DNA from: Sinomonas albida
Lineage (GTDB): Bacteria; Actinomycetota; Actinomycetes; Actinomycetales; Micrococcaceae
DNA: 64,000 nt
NCBI RefSeq assembly: GCF_004919045.1
Contig: NZ_SWDW01000014.1
Span: forward strand, 1-64,000
Direction: 5' to 3'
Shown here: piece by piece, positions 43,631 through 52,176 of the stretch
Position numbering within the stretch: the first letter of the stretch is position 1
How the letters are laid out: the number at the start of each line of letters is the position of its first letter
Notes under the pieces: model-generated
The model's input: only the letters and a program-made list of their open reading frames with translations
Database searches by the model: none
Told to the model about the DNA's origin: nothing
Program-made: the position numbers and the translations under genes

Positions 43631-44065
43631 ATGATGCGGTTCCTGCTCCGTATTGTCGTCAACGCCATTGCGCTCTGGGTCGCGAGCTTCTTGCTGCCCG
43701 GTATCCGAATCAACTCGACCGCCGCGGCCGATCTCGCGGCCAACTCGGGGGCCGGCACGCACAGCGACACCTTCGGTGTCGTGCTCGCCTACCTCTTCAT
43801 CGGCCTCATCTTCGGACTCGTCAATGCGCTCGTCAGGCCGATCGTCGAACTCCTCTCCCTGCCGGTCACGTGCCTCACGCTCGGGCTCTTCGCACTGGTC
43901 ATCAACGCGGGGATGCTTGCGCTCACGGCCTGGCTCTCCGGCTACACGCCCGTGCATCTGACCATCGATTCCTTCTTCTGGACGGCGATCTTCGGGGCAA
44001 TCATCATTTCCCTCGTCTCCGCGATCATGAGCTGGCTGCTGGGCGCCAATCGACGCAGCCGCTGA
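43631..44065 (+). CDS. Phage holin family 4-like membrane protein
   Basis: 144 residues with four membrane helices: FLLRIVVNAIALWVASFLLP, VVLAYLFIGLIFGLVNALVR, LSLPVTCLTLGLFALVINAG and FFWTAIFGAIIISLVSAIMS. The RPIVELLSLPVTCLTLGLF segment is typical of the widespread bacterial Phage_holin_4_2 family. No phage genes are near, so a lysis role is doubtful; function in bacteria is unknown. Starts at ATG 43631 or the next codon. Confidence 0.88.
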   Translation: MMRFLLRIVVNAIALWVASFLLPGIRINSTAAADLAANSGAGTHSDTFGVVLAYLFIGLIFGLVNALVRPIVELLSLPVTCLTLGLFALVINAGMLALTAWLSGYTPVHLTIDSFFWTAIFGAIIISLVSAIMSWLLGANRRSR

Positions 44066-44096
44066 GTTGGACGGCCGCGTGCTCACGAACTGAGCA

Positions 44097-44217
44097 CTCA
44101 CCGCGCCGGCTTTCCGTGGCCGGTCTTCGACTTCAGGTCAGTGCCTGTGCACACCGAGCCCCCGCTCACCGCGCCGGCTTTCCGTGGCCGGTCTTCGACC
44201 TCAGGTCAGTGCCTGTG
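44097..44217. repeat. Direct duplication of ~53 bp at a gene end
   Basis: The segment ctcaccgcgccggctttccg...gcctgtg at 44097-44149 recurs at 44165-44217 with one mismatch (cttc/ctc-type change near the middle), offset 68 bp. The second copy contains the last codons and stop of the minus-strand hydrolase-like gene; the first is a non-coding copy just downstream of that stop. Confidence 0.9.
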
Positions 44218-45524
44218 TACGCGAAGCGCTCGCGCTGTGGCGGAGGGGCTGAGAGCGCGGTGCCTCCTAGCACTCCCGCGCCCAGGGCGGCGCCGACGAT
44301 GCCCGCGTGCTGGGCCACCGCGGGATTCTCCGAGGCGTCCAAGAGCTGCCCGTCCAGCTCATAGTTCTCGAGGTCATGCGCCTGCGCAGCCGTTTGCAGC
44401 GGATACGTCGCCGCCGCAGCTGCTCCGCCCCGCGCGGGCGTTCTGACCGAGACCACGGAGCCCAGCGGTTCCGCGATGTGGCCCGACGCCACCGGCACAA
44501 TGTCGTCCGCGTTGGTCAGGCTCAGGATGGGAATCTCGGCGGGGGGCTTGAAGGCCGCGACCGGGCCACCGACCGCCGTCACCGCGGAGACCCGGTACTT
44601 CCCGAGGAACTCGGGATCCTCGAGCAGTCCCATGACGTGGATGACCCCTTGGCTGTAGCACGTGAACACCACCTCGTCGGCAGGCCCAAGCCCTTGGTCT
44701 GCGAGCGCGTGACGGATGAGCGCGCGGACCTGGCTGTCCTGACGGCCGAGGCCGTCAAGGATGCCCTCGGTGTCCATGACGTTCGAGTCGTCGAGATTCC
44801 ACGTCTCCGTGCCCGGCACCGACACGAGCACCGCAACCGAGCCGTCCGCTCTGACGAATCGTTCCACGAGGATCGATGACTCCGGCACCCGAGTTCCGTC
44901 ATCGAGCGGCACTTGGCTCTGCGCCGCCCGCAGACTCCTCAGCTCGTAGCCGAAGGTCCCTGGATCTCCCGACCCTGCAGCCACCGGGGCTCGCGAAACC
45001 GCAAGGTCTTCGCCCGACGAGTCCTCGATCTGTCCGCTTGCCAGCCCGCGAATGATGGACGCCATGCTCCGACCAGGGCTGTCACGGGCACGCCCCATGA
45101 AGGCGGCGAGGATCGGCAAACCCATGAGTTCGAGAAGCAAGGGCACGCCTCCGGACCCGCCGAGCAGGTTCTGGAGCCCGTCGACGGCGGCAGCCCGCTT
45201 GGCCTCTTCTTCCTCGTAGGCCGAGGCCGCCGCTCGCACCGCCGCGGCGATGCCCTCGGCCTCGGAGACGGCCCGGCGCGCTCTGAGTTCGAGCCGGTTC
45301 GACTCGTCGTCGTACTGGGCGGCCAACGCCGACCCCGTGCAGGCGGCGGGCGCGATCGACAACCGCGCCATGTACAGCGCGCCCTGCGCGTTCCGGACGG
45401 CGACCGCCGCATCATGAAGCTCGCCCGCAGCCGCCTCAAGCGAGTCGAGGTGCGTCGCGAAGCCCCGCCCGCCGGTCACCACCGCGCCGTCTGCGCCCGG
45501 AACGGCCCCGTTTCCGGGTCTCAC
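44166..45524 (-). CDS. Alpha/beta-hydrolase-like protein with helical N-terminus
   Basis: 452 residues. The first ~140 are Ala/Glu-rich helices (HLDSLEAAAGELHDAAVAV, RRAVSEAEGIAAAVRAAASA). The C-terminal half has a hydrolase-like core: VLVSVPGTETWNLDD, then VVFTCYSQGVIHVMGLL with a nucleophile-elbow-like C-Y-S-Q-G, and ILSLTNADDIVPVASGH with a plausible acid and His. PE-PPE/triacylglycerol-lipase-like esterases have this plan. GTG 45524 overlaps the upstream gene stop as GTGA. The longer frame to 48266 passes through purB antisense and the tRNA and is not real. Confidence 0.68.
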   Translation of the reverse strand: MRPGNGAVPGADGAVVTGGRGFATHLDSLEAAAGELHDAAVAVRNAQGALYMARLSIAPAACTGSALAAQYDDESNRLELRARRAVSEAEGIAAAVRAAASAYEEEEAKRAAAVDGLQNLLGGSGGVPLLLELMGLPILAAFMGRARDSPGRSMASIIRGLASGQIEDSSGEDLAVSRAPVAAGSGDPGTFGYELRSLRAAQSQVPLDDGTRVPESSILVERFVRADGSVAVLVSVPGTETWNLDDSNVMDTEGILDGLGRQDSQVRALIRHALADQGLGPADEVVFTCYSQGVIHVMGLLEDPEFLGKYRVSAVTAVGGPVAAFKPPAEIPILSLTNADDIVPVASGHIAEPLGSVVSVRTPARGGAAAAATYPLQTAAQAHDLENYELDGQLLDASENPAVAQHAGIVGAALGAGVLGGTALSAPPPQRERFAYTGTDLRSKTGHGKPAR

Positions 45525-46018
45525 CTGCAGACCTCGTCGGCGCGGGGAGGAATCGAATTGCCGGACGGAAACGGGATGAGCGGCCCCCTCGTCTCCTGCG
45601 GGATGAGCGGACCCCGCGATACCTGCGGGAGCAGCGGGCCGCGGGCCTCCGTGATGGGGAGACGGGGAGAAAGCGTGACCATCGGGGCGTCTGAACTGCT
45701 GGCCGCGTCTGCGACTGCCCTCACGGCCGCACAGTCCTGAGCCTCTCTCTCGAGAGACGCCACAAGTATCGCGAGCCCCACAATGCCCGCCGTGACGGCG
45801 GCGAGCTCGGCAACGACAAATGCCAGGCGCGCTCGGTACGAGTCCCCGGCCCCACCCGACCACTCCGCGTGATGCCCGCGGCCGGCCAAGCGTTCGCCGA
45901 GCCGCGCCTCGTCCTCCGCGCGCGCGAGCTGCTCTGCGGCCGACTTGAGGCCCGCCTCGTCGTGCCCGCAGCTCCTCTCGCGCCCTCCGCCAGCCTGCTC
46001 GCCAGCCCTTCGATCCAC
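45521..46018 (-). CDS. WXG-like small membrane-anchored protein
   Basis: 165 residues. A helical N-terminus (GLKSAAEQLARAEDEARLGE) leads to AEWSGGAGDSYRARL, a W-x-G type turn followed by A-x-x-x-Y/R as in ESAT-6-like proteins; then one membrane helix (FVVAELAAVTAGIVGLAILV) and a tail with three RGPL(L/I)PQ-type repeats. GGGGAG lies before GTG 46018. It is coupled to the hydrolase-like gene. A type VII secretion link is possible, but no EccC or other ESX gene is present, so it is only a hypothesis. Confidence 0.55.
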   Translation of the reverse strand: MDRRAGEQAGGGRERSCGHDEAGLKSAAEQLARAEDEARLGERLAGRGHHAEWSGGAGDSYRARLAFVVAELAAVTAGIVGLAILVASLEREAQDCAAVRAVADAASSSDAPMVTLSPRLPITEARGPLLPQVSRGPLIPQETRGPLIPFPSGNSIPPRADEVCR

Positions 46019-46056
46019 CGCTCCCCCTCTGCGATTCGGGTGATCCCCTGCTCATT

Positions 46057-46138
46057 CCCGCGATCCCGTGCAATTCCCTGCGGTCCACCCGCGATCCCGT
46101 GATCCCCGGCAAGCCCCCGCAAACCCCGCGATCCCGCG
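46057..46138. repeat. Three copies of CCCGCGATCCCGYG
   Basis: 14-bp copies at 46057, 46088 and 46125 (spacing 31 and 37), embedded in C-rich DNA with further GATCCC words. They lie upstream of the WXG-like gene. The gap 46019-46373 holds no supported gene; the start codons of the WXG-like gene and purB diverge across it. Confidence 0.6.
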
Positions 46139-46373
46139 AGTCCCCGTGATCCGCATACGCCCGCGCTGACCCCGACGCTACGGGGCCCAAGAGCGCAACC
46201 GCGCCCCGCCGTCGTCGTATGTGGACTGCTCGCGTGTTGAGAATCCGTGGAAGATCATTGCGCCGCCCCTGCACCGACGCTGCGCCGACGCCACGCCGCC
46301 GAGGCGCCGGGCCGGCGTTCGCGAAGCCGTCACGGCTCATGGCGCGCGCCTCCCATCTGGAAGAATGGAGGCC

Positions 46374-47804
46374 ATGGCTGACTCCCCCACACGTACGCCC
46401 TCCGGAAGGCTGTCTCTCGCGGCCTCTGACGAGCCGATCGCACTCGGCCCGCTCGACGGCCGCTACCGCCCCGCAGTCGCCCCGCTCGTGGACTATCTGT
46501 CCGAGGCTGCGCTGAACCGGGACCGCGTCGCGGTCGAGGTCGAGTGGTTCATCCACCTCACCAAGAACTCCGTCCTCCCCGGCACCCACCCGCTCACGGC
46601 GGCGCAGGAGGAGGGCCTTCGCGCGATGGTCACCGAGTTCGACGCCGCCTCCATCCGCGAGCTCGCCGGGATCGAGGCCGTGACCGTGCATGACGTCAAG
46701 GCCGTGGAGTACTTCATCGGGCGTCGCCTCGACGCCTTGGGGCTCGGCCGACTGACCGCGCTCGTCCACTTCGGCTGCACATCCGAGGACATCAACAACC
46801 TCTCGTACGCGCTCGGAGTCAAGGGTGCGGTCGAGAACGTCTGGCTCCCCGCGGCCCGCGCTCTCGTCGACCAGATCGCGGACATGGCCCGCGCGAACCG
46901 CGACATCCCCATGCTGTCCCGCACCCACGGCCAGCCCGCCACGCCGACCTCGCTCGGCAAGGAACTCGCCGTCATGGCGCACCGCCTGGGCCGCCAGCTG
47001 GACCGCATCGGGCGGACCGAATTCCTCGGCAAGATCAACGGCGCCACCGGCGACTTCGCCGCTCACGTCGCGTCCGTGCCGAGCGCCGACTGGCAGCAGG
47101 TGTCGAAGTCCTTCGTCGAGGGGCTCGGGCTCACGTGGAACCCGCTCACCACGCAGATCGAGAGCCACGACTGGCAGGCCGAGCTGTACGCGGACATCGC
47201 GCGCTTCAACCGGATCCTGCACAACGTCTGCACGGACCTGTGGAGCTACATCTCGATCGGCTACTTCGCACAGATTCCCGTGGCCGGCGCGACCGGATCC
47301 TCGACCATGCCGCACAAGGTCAACCCGATCCGTTTCGAGAACGCCGAGGCCAACCTCGAGATCTCCTCGGCCCTCCTCGACACCCTCGGCGCGACGCTGG
47401 TCACAAGCCGCTGGCAGCGCGACCTCACCGATTCGTCGAGCCAGCGGAACATCGGAGTCGCGTTCGGCCACTCGATCCTTGCCATCAGCAACGTCGCGAG
47501 GGGCCTCGCGGGCCTCGATGTCGCCGAGGGCGTCCTCGCCGCGGACCTCGACCAGAACTGGGAAGTCCTCGCAGAGGCGATCCAGATGGTGATGCGCGCC
47601 GAGGCCATTGCAGGGGTTCCGGGCATGGACAACCCGTACGAGCGGCTCAAGGATCTCACACGCGGCCACCGGGTCGACGGCGCCCGCATGAAGGAGTTCG
47701 TATCCGAGCTCGGCCTCTCGGCCGAGGCCGAGGCCCGGCTCCTGAGCCTCACCCCCGGCACCTACACCGGCATCGCGGGGCGCCTCGTCGACCACCTCGG
47801 CTGA
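46374..47804 (+). CDS. purB: Adenylosuccinate lyase
   Basis: Cleaves fumarate from SAICAR and from adenylosuccinate in purine synthesis. 476 residues, long (E. coli-like) form: LGPLDGRYRPAVAPL at the start, HDVKAVEYFI, LVHFGCTSEDINN, SRTHGQPATPTSLGKE, and the signature SSTMPHKVNPIRFENAEANL. GGAGG lies just before ATG 46374; ATG 46365 overlaps that site and is rejected. Monocistronic; followed by a hairpin and the initiator tRNA. Confidence 0.96.
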   Translation: MADSPTRTPSGRLSLAASDEPIALGPLDGRYRPAVAPLVDYLSEAALNRDRVAVEVEWFIHLTKNSVLPGTHPLTAAQEEGLRAMVTEFDAASIRELAGIEAVTVHDVKAVEYFIGRRLDALGLGRLTALVHFGCTSEDINNLSYALGVKGAVENVWLPAARALVDQIADMARANRDIPMLSRTHGQPATPTSLGKELAVMAHRLGRQLDRIGRTEFLGKINGATGDFAAHVASVPSADWQQVSKSFVEGLGLTWNPLTTQIESHDWQAELYADIARFNRILHNVCTDLWSYISIGYFAQIPVAGATGSSTMPHKVNPIRFENAEANLEISSALLDTLGATLVTSRWQRDLTDSSSQRNIGVAFGHSILAISNVARGLAGLDVAEGVLAADLDQNWEVLAEAIQMVMRAEAIAGVPGMDNPYERLKDLTRGHRVDGARMKEFVSELGLSAEAEARLLSLTPGTYTGIAGRLVDHLG

Positions 47805-47829
47805 GCGCTGCCTCTGAGTCAGCGGACGA

Positions 47830-47862
47830 CGGCGGGCCCGGGCCGAGTGCCCTGGCCCGCCG
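47830..47862 (+). terminator. purB terminator hairpin
   Basis: CGGCGGGCC (47830-47838) pairs with GGCCCGCCG (47854-47862), 26 bp after the purB stop. It begins within a GGACGACGGCGG word shared with other gene-end hairpins in the window. Confidence 0.6.
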
Positions 47863-47904
47863 ATTCGCATCGCGAGGCCGATGCAGGTAAAGTAGATCAA
47901 GCGC

Positions 47905-47981
47905 CGCGGGGTGGAGCAGTTCGGTAGCTCGCTGGGCTCATAACCCAGAGGTCGCAGGTTCAAATCCTGTCCCCGCAACCA
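47905..47981 (+). tRNA. Initiator tRNA-fMet (CAT anticodon)
   Basis: 77-nt cloverleaf including the encoded CCA. Acceptor CGCGGGG/CCCCGCA leaves the C1-A72 mismatch that marks bacterial initiator tRNA. The anticodon stem CTGGG/CCCAG gives the three consecutive G-C pairs, with loop CTCATAA. T-arm GCAGG-TTCAAAT-CCTGT. Followed by a 14-bp terminator stem. Confidence 0.96.
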
Positions 47982-47984
47982 CAG

Positions 47985-48015
47985 AAGGCCCCGGATCCAA
48001 TGGATCCGGGGCCTT
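47985..48015 (+). terminator. Intrinsic terminator after tRNA-fMet
   Basis: AAGGCCCCGGATCC (47985-47998) and GGATCCGGGGCCTT (48002-48015) are perfect 14-bp arms around a 3-nt loop, ending in TTT. It starts 3 nt beyond the tRNA 3' end. Confidence 0.9.
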
Positions 48016-48141
48016 TCGCATGCCGTCCGGCCGCGCTCCTGTCCACTTGTAATTCCCCAATCAGTCCCGCACCGGCGTGTCTCGGCGCGACACGCCCCAC
48101 GCGCGCGAAGAAGCGGACCGGAGCGCTCGGCACCCCAGGAC

Positions 48142-49797
48142 TCAGCCCGCCGCAGCCCGGCCAGCGGCGCGGCCGGAGAACAGGCACCCGCCCAGGAACG
48201 TGCCTTCGAGGGCGTTGTAGCCCATGAGCCCACCGCCCCCGAAGCCCGCGGCCTCGCCCGCCGCAAAGAGCCCCGGCACGGGCTGCCCTACACCCGAGGC
48301 GTCCGGCGCCGAGAGGCAGCGCCCTGAGAGGTCCGTCTCGAGCCCGCCGAGTGTCTTGCGCGTGAGGATGTTGAGCCGGACGGCGACGAGTGGGCCGTTC
48401 GACGAGTCCAGGATGCGGTGCGGCGTCGCGACCCGGATGAGGCGGTCGCCGCGGTACTTCCGGTGCCCGCGCAGGAACGTCACCTGTGCGTCCTTCCCGA
48501 ACGGGTTGTCGATCTCCCGGTCCCGCGCCTCGAGCACCGACCGCAGGCCGGCCTCGGAGATGAGGCCCGGTTCGCCCACGCGGTTCATCCCCTCGACGAG
48601 TTCGCCGAGGTTCGGCGCGACCACGAAGTCCGCGCCGTGCCGCATGAACGCGTCGACTGGCCCGGGTGCCCCCGGCCGGACCCGGTCGAGCAGAAGCCGT
48701 ACATCCTTGCCCGTGAAGTCCGGATTCTGCTCGGATCCCGAGAGCACGAATTCCTTCTCGATGATCTTCTGCGTCAGGACGAACCACGAATAGTCGTGCC
48801 CGGTCCCGCGCAGGTGCCGGAGCGTCCCGAGCGTATCGAAGCCGGGAAAGTACGGTGGCGGGAGCCGGCGGCCCGTAGCGTCGAGCCACACCGAGGAGGG
48901 CCCCGGCAGGATCCGGATCCCATGGTTCTCCCACACGGGATTCCAGTTCCGCAGGCCCTCGACGTAGTGCCACATGCGGTCGTCGTTGATCACCCGCGCC
49001 CCCGCATCCGAGGCGATGCCCAGCATGCGACCGTCCACGTGCGCGGGCACCCCGGCGACCATGGTCGCCGGCGGCTCGCCGAGCCGCGCCGGCCACATGG
49101 CCCGCACGAGGTCGTGATTCCCGCCGATGCCGCCCGAGGCGACGATCACCGCGGAAGCCCGCAGCTCGACGTCGTCCGTCACCGTGCGCGAGCTCGGCGT
49201 CCCGCGCGGGGCGTCCGAGGCCTCCAGGACGGCGCACCGCACCCCGACCACCGCGCCGCCCTCCGCGATCAGCTCGTCCACCCGGTGACGGAACAGGAGG
49301 CGCACCCGACCGGCGTCGGCGTGGTCGAGCGTGCGGCGAATGAACGGCTCGAGCACCCCGGGACCCGTACCCCAGGTGAGGTGAAAGCGCGGCACCGAAT
49401 TGCCATGGCCCTCGGCGCGGCCGTCGCCACGCTCGGCCCACCCGACCACCGGGAAGAACCGCACGCCCATCCCGTGCAGCCACGCGCGCTTCTCCCCAGT
49501 TGCGAAGTCGAGGTAGGCCTCGGCCCACTGCCGGGGCCAGTAGTCCTCGGGCCGGTCGAACTGCGCGCTTCCGGCCCAGTCCTGGCCAGCTAGCTCGCGC
49601 GAGTCCCGCACGCCCATGCGGCGCTGCTCGGGCGAGTCCACGAGGAAGAGCCCGCCGAGGGACCAGAACGCCTGCCCGCCGAGAGACTGCTCCGGCTCCT
49701 GCTCCACGATGACCACGTGCTTCCCGGCATCCGCGGCCTCCGTCGCGGCTACGAGGCCTGCAAGGCCCGCCCCGACCACGATGACATCGGCATCCAT
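48142..49797 (-). CDS. FAD-dependent oxidoreductase, KstD/fumarate-reductase flavoprotein-like
   Basis: 551 residues. N-terminal FAD-binding DADVIVVGAGLAGLVAATEA followed by VIVEQEPEQSLGGQAFWSLGG; the C-terminal FAD segment FAAGEAAGFGGGGLMGYNAL and GTFLGGCLFSGRAAGR. The plan is that of 3-ketosteroid delta-1-dehydrogenase-like and related flavoproteins; substrate unknown. GGAAGGA lies before ATG 49797. The open frame continues to 51105 through the neighbouring genes, which is a shadow. It is divergent from a methyltransferase gene with 75 bp between starts. Confidence 0.9.
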   Translation of the reverse strand: MDADVIVVGAGLAGLVAATEAADAGKHVVIVEQEPEQSLGGQAFWSLGGLFLVDSPEQRRMGVRDSRELAGQDWAGSAQFDRPEDYWPRQWAEAYLDFATGEKRAWLHGMGVRFFPVVGWAERGDGRAEGHGNSVPRFHLTWGTGPGVLEPFIRRTLDHADAGRVRLLFRHRVDELIAEGGAVVGVRCAVLEASDAPRGTPSSRTVTDDVELRASAVIVASGGIGGNHDLVRAMWPARLGEPPATMVAGVPAHVDGRMLGIASDAGARVINDDRMWHYVEGLRNWNPVWENHGIRILPGPSSVWLDATGRRLPPPYFPGFDTLGTLRHLRGTGHDYSWFVLTQKIIEKEFVLSGSEQNPDFTGKDVRLLLDRVRPGAPGPVDAFMRHGADFVVAPNLGELVEGMNRVGEPGLISEAGLRSVLEARDREIDNPFGKDAQVTFLRGHRKYRGDRLIRVATPHRILDSSNGPLVAVRLNILTRKTLGGLETDLSGRCLSAPDASGVGQPVPGLFAAGEAAGFGGGGLMGYNALEGTFLGGCLFSGRAAGRAAAG

Positions 49798-49872
49798 GGG
49801 GTTCCTTCCGTCGGCGTCAGGTTCAGCCTCCCGGTCCGGGACACGCGAGTCAACGCATCGCATACTCGTGGC

Positions 49873-50568
49873 ATGGACTCCTGCTGCGGCGGCCCCACCA
49901 ACCATGAACCCGGCGATCGCCGGTCCGACAATCCGGGCTACGACGCCATCTTCGACTCCCGCTTCTCCCGCTCCATCGCGAAGCGCTACGGGCGCAAGGG
50001 GCTGCGGCCGGCAGAGCGGCAGATCGTCGACTTCCTCGCGGGCTCCGGGATCGAGGGCGCGACGGTGCTCGAGGTCGGCGGAGGGGTAGGCGAGATCCAG
50101 CTCGAGCTGCTCAAGCGGGGCGCGGCGCGGGCCCTGAACCTCGAGCTCTCCGGGGGCTACGAGGAGGACGCGCTGCGGCTCATCGAGCAGGAGGGCTTCG
50201 GAGGGCGCATCGAGCGGCGCCTGGGTGTGGATCTCGCCACGGAGGGTCACGGGGTTGAGGCGGCGGACGTCGTCGTCCTCCATCGCGTGGTGTGCTGCTA
50301 CCCCGACTACGCGAAGCTCCTCGGCGCGGCGGCGGAGCACGCCCGCCGCGCGCTCGTCTTCAGCTACCCGACGTCCAACGTGATGTCCCGGACGTTCATC
50401 AGGCTCATGAACGGGCTCCTCGGCGTCTCGGGCAATTCGTTCCGGGGCTTCGTCCATTCCCCCGTCGCGATGGCCGGCGTGCTCCGCAGCCAGGGGCTCG
50501 AGCCGTCCTTCCACTGGAAGAGCCCCGTGTGGCACGTCCTGGGGGCGGCGCGGCCAGCCCAGCCTTAG
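49873..50568 (+). CDS. Class I SAM-dependent methyltransferase
   Basis: 231 residues. SAM motif I VLEVGGGVGEIQLELL near 66, DVVVLHRVVCCYPDYAKLL motif IV region near 130. N-terminal MDSCCGGPTNHEP has a Cys pair and is not part of the fold. Resembles magnesium-protoporphyrin-type or small-molecule methyltransferases; substrate unknown. It ends at a 25-bp stem shared with the convergent oxidase gene. Confidence 0.8.
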   Translation: MDSCCGGPTNHEPGDRRSDNPGYDAIFDSRFSRSIAKRYGRKGLRPAERQIVDFLAGSGIEGATVLEVGGGVGEIQLELLKRGAARALNLELSGGYEEDALRLIEQEGFGGRIERRLGVDLATEGHGVEAADVVVLHRVVCCYPDYAKLLGAAAEHARRALVFSYPTSNVMSRTFIRLMNGLLGVSGNSFRGFVHSPVAMAGVLRSQGLEPSFHWKSPVWHVLGAARPAQP

Positions 50569-50574
50569 CGGCGG

Positions 50575-50628
50575 AAAACAACGGGCGACGGCGGCACTCG
50601 GGTGAGTGCCGCCGTCGCCCGTTGTTTT
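50575..50628. terminator. Bidirectional terminator, 25-bp perfect stem
   Basis: Arms 50575-50599 and 50604-50628 are perfectly complementary around the 4-nt loop GGGT. The stem begins AAAACAACGGGCGACGGCGG and so gives A and T runs at both ends, ideal for termination in both directions between the convergent methyltransferase and putrescine oxidase genes. Confidence 0.93.
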
Positions 50629-50672
50629 CGCTCCTGTTATCCGGCGCCTGTAGTCCTTCGCCCTCGGGACGA

Positions 50673-52055
50673 TCAGACCCGCGCGGCGATGACACCCGCC
50701 GCGAGGATCTCCTCCGCCGCCCGGCGTCCCATGCGGAGTGCGCCGTCCACGTGCTGGTAGCCCTCGGACGCGATGTCGGAGCACGCGAAGTGGATGGGCC
50801 CCACGGGCGTGCGCTGGTCCGCGCCGTAGCGGGAGAGGCCGCCGAGGTCGAAGCTGGCCGCGTACGCGCCGCGGGTCCATTCCTCGGAGCCCCAGTCGGA
50901 CTCGTAGTAGACGTCGGCCTTGAGGGCCTCGGGGCCGAGGTAGCCCGCCATCGAGCCGAGGATCGCCGCCTTGCGCTCTTCGGAGCTGAGGGCGAACATC
51001 GCGTCCGCGTGCTCGTCGGAGACGAAGCCCACGAGCGTGCCGCGCTCGTCGCCGAAGTTCGTGTTGTCGTAGACCTCCTGCACGATCTGGCCGACCCCGA
51101 AGCACGTGCCCGAGAGGCCTGCCTCGCGCCAGAACGGGCGGCTGTAGACCGCATGGACCTTGATGACGAGGCCCATCGAGAGGTGCTGGTGCAGCTGGTG
51201 CTGGCGGCGCGGGAGCGGCGGCTCGTAGGAGATGCGGCTGTACAGCGTCGGCGGGACGGCGAGGATGGCGCGGCGGGCGGTGACGGACACGCCGTCGGCC
51301 TCCGTGCGCACGCGGCCCTCGCCCCAGACGATGGTGCGCACCGGGGCATTGAGGACGACGGCGTCCCCGAGCTCCGCGGCCATCGCGAGGCTCACGGACT
51401 GCATGCCGCCCACGACGCGGCGGTCAAGGATGAAGTCCTCGTCGAGGAGGTTGCTGAACGAGCCCGCAGACGCCGCCATGAGGACGGCCTGCAGCGCGGA
51501 GAAGGCGTGGGCGGGCTTGGTGAGCATGGCGCCGGCGATGAACATGCCGATGAGTTCGCACGCGTCCTCGTCCGCAGACTGGGCGCGGAGCCAGTGGTGG
51601 AACGAGATCGTGTCTAGCTCGCGGGCTTTCGGGTGGGCCCACGGCTCCTCGGCGCCGATCTCGGCGGCGAGCCCGTCGAGGATGGCGGTGATCCGCTCGA
51701 CCTCGGCCTGCGTGCCCGGCGAGACCGGGAAGTCCGCGCCCTCGTAGACCGTGCGCTCGCCGTCCGCCGCGACGAAGACGCTCTGACCCTCGCGGTACCG
51801 CTGGTAGGTCTCTTTGCCGAGCTCCTCGACCAGGCCCAGGAGCTCCGTCTGGTCCGGGCTGATCCACTGGCCGCCGACTTCGAGCCACGCGCCGTCGACC
51901 GTGTCGCTCCACGTGCGTCCGCCCACACGGTCGCGCGCCTCGAGCACAACGACCCTCGCGCCGCCCCGCGTCAGAGTGCGCGCGGCCATGAGTCCCGCGG
52001 GGCCCGCCCCGACGACGACGACGTCTGCCTGGAGCTCTCGCTTCTCACCTGCCAT
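50673..52055 (-). CDS. puo: Flavin monoamine oxidase, probable putrescine oxidase
   Basis: 460 residues. FAD-binding DVVVVGAGPAGLMAARTL, VLEARDRVGGRTWSD and GAWLEVGGQWISPDQTE are typical of amine oxidases; the C-terminal GAYAASFDLGGLSRYG and HFACSDIASEGYQHVDGAL complete the FAD site. Oxidises putrescine to 4-aminobutanal (cyclising to pyrroline), with H2O2 and ammonia. The assignment rests on family pattern and on the divergent agmatine-to-putrescine genes. GGAAGGG precedes ATG 52055. A TetR-type operator lies at 52109. Confidence 0.87.
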   Translation of the reverse strand: MAGEKRELQADVVVVGAGPAGLMAARTLTRGGARVVVLEARDRVGGRTWSDTVDGAWLEVGGQWISPDQTELLGLVEELGKETYQRYREGQSVFVAADGERTVYEGADFPVSPGTQAEVERITAILDGLAAEIGAEEPWAHPKARELDTISFHHWLRAQSADEDACELIGMFIAGAMLTKPAHAFSALQAVLMAASAGSFSNLLDEDFILDRRVVGGMQSVSLAMAAELGDAVVLNAPVRTIVWGEGRVRTEADGVSVTARRAILAVPPTLYSRISYEPPLPRRQHQLHQHLSMGLVIKVHAVYSRPFWREAGLSGTCFGVGQIVQEVYDNTNFGDERGTLVGFVSDEHADAMFALSSEERKAAILGSMAGYLGPEALKADVYYESDWGSEEWTRGAYAASFDLGGLSRYGADQRTPVGPIHFACSDIASEGYQHVDGALRMGRRAAEEILAAGVIAARV

Positions 52056-52108
52056 GGTGTTTCCCTTCCTGGAGGGGCATCGTTGCCCCCAATGTGGTGG
52101 CCGTCTCT

Positions 52109-52127
52109 AAATGAATATAGTTCATTT
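52109..52127. promoter_or_regulatory. TetR-type operator 1 (puo side)
   Basis: AAATGAA-TATAG-TTCATTT, perfect 7-bp arms, followed by ATTTATT. The second site at 53204 has the same GAA-n5-TTCATTTATT half. The region 52056-52384 is otherwise filled by this site and the nine-unit array; no gene is supported there. Confidence 0.75.
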
Positions 52128-52176
52128 ATTTATTGACGCAACCCTCACCCCTCTGGCCCCGCCCCGCCCCAACGCG

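Noticed and set aside
43631-44065. Prophage holin
   Set aside because: The family is widespread in bacterial chromosomes, and no phage structural, lysis or integrase gene is present nearby.
44166-48266. Single 1366-residue protein
   Set aside because: The frame runs antisense through purB and across the initiator tRNA; the real gene begins at GTG 45524, coupled to its upstream neighbour.
48142-51105. 987-residue flavoprotein
   Set aside because: Only the part from 49797 down matches the family; the rest is antisense to the methyltransferase and part of the putrescine oxidase gene.
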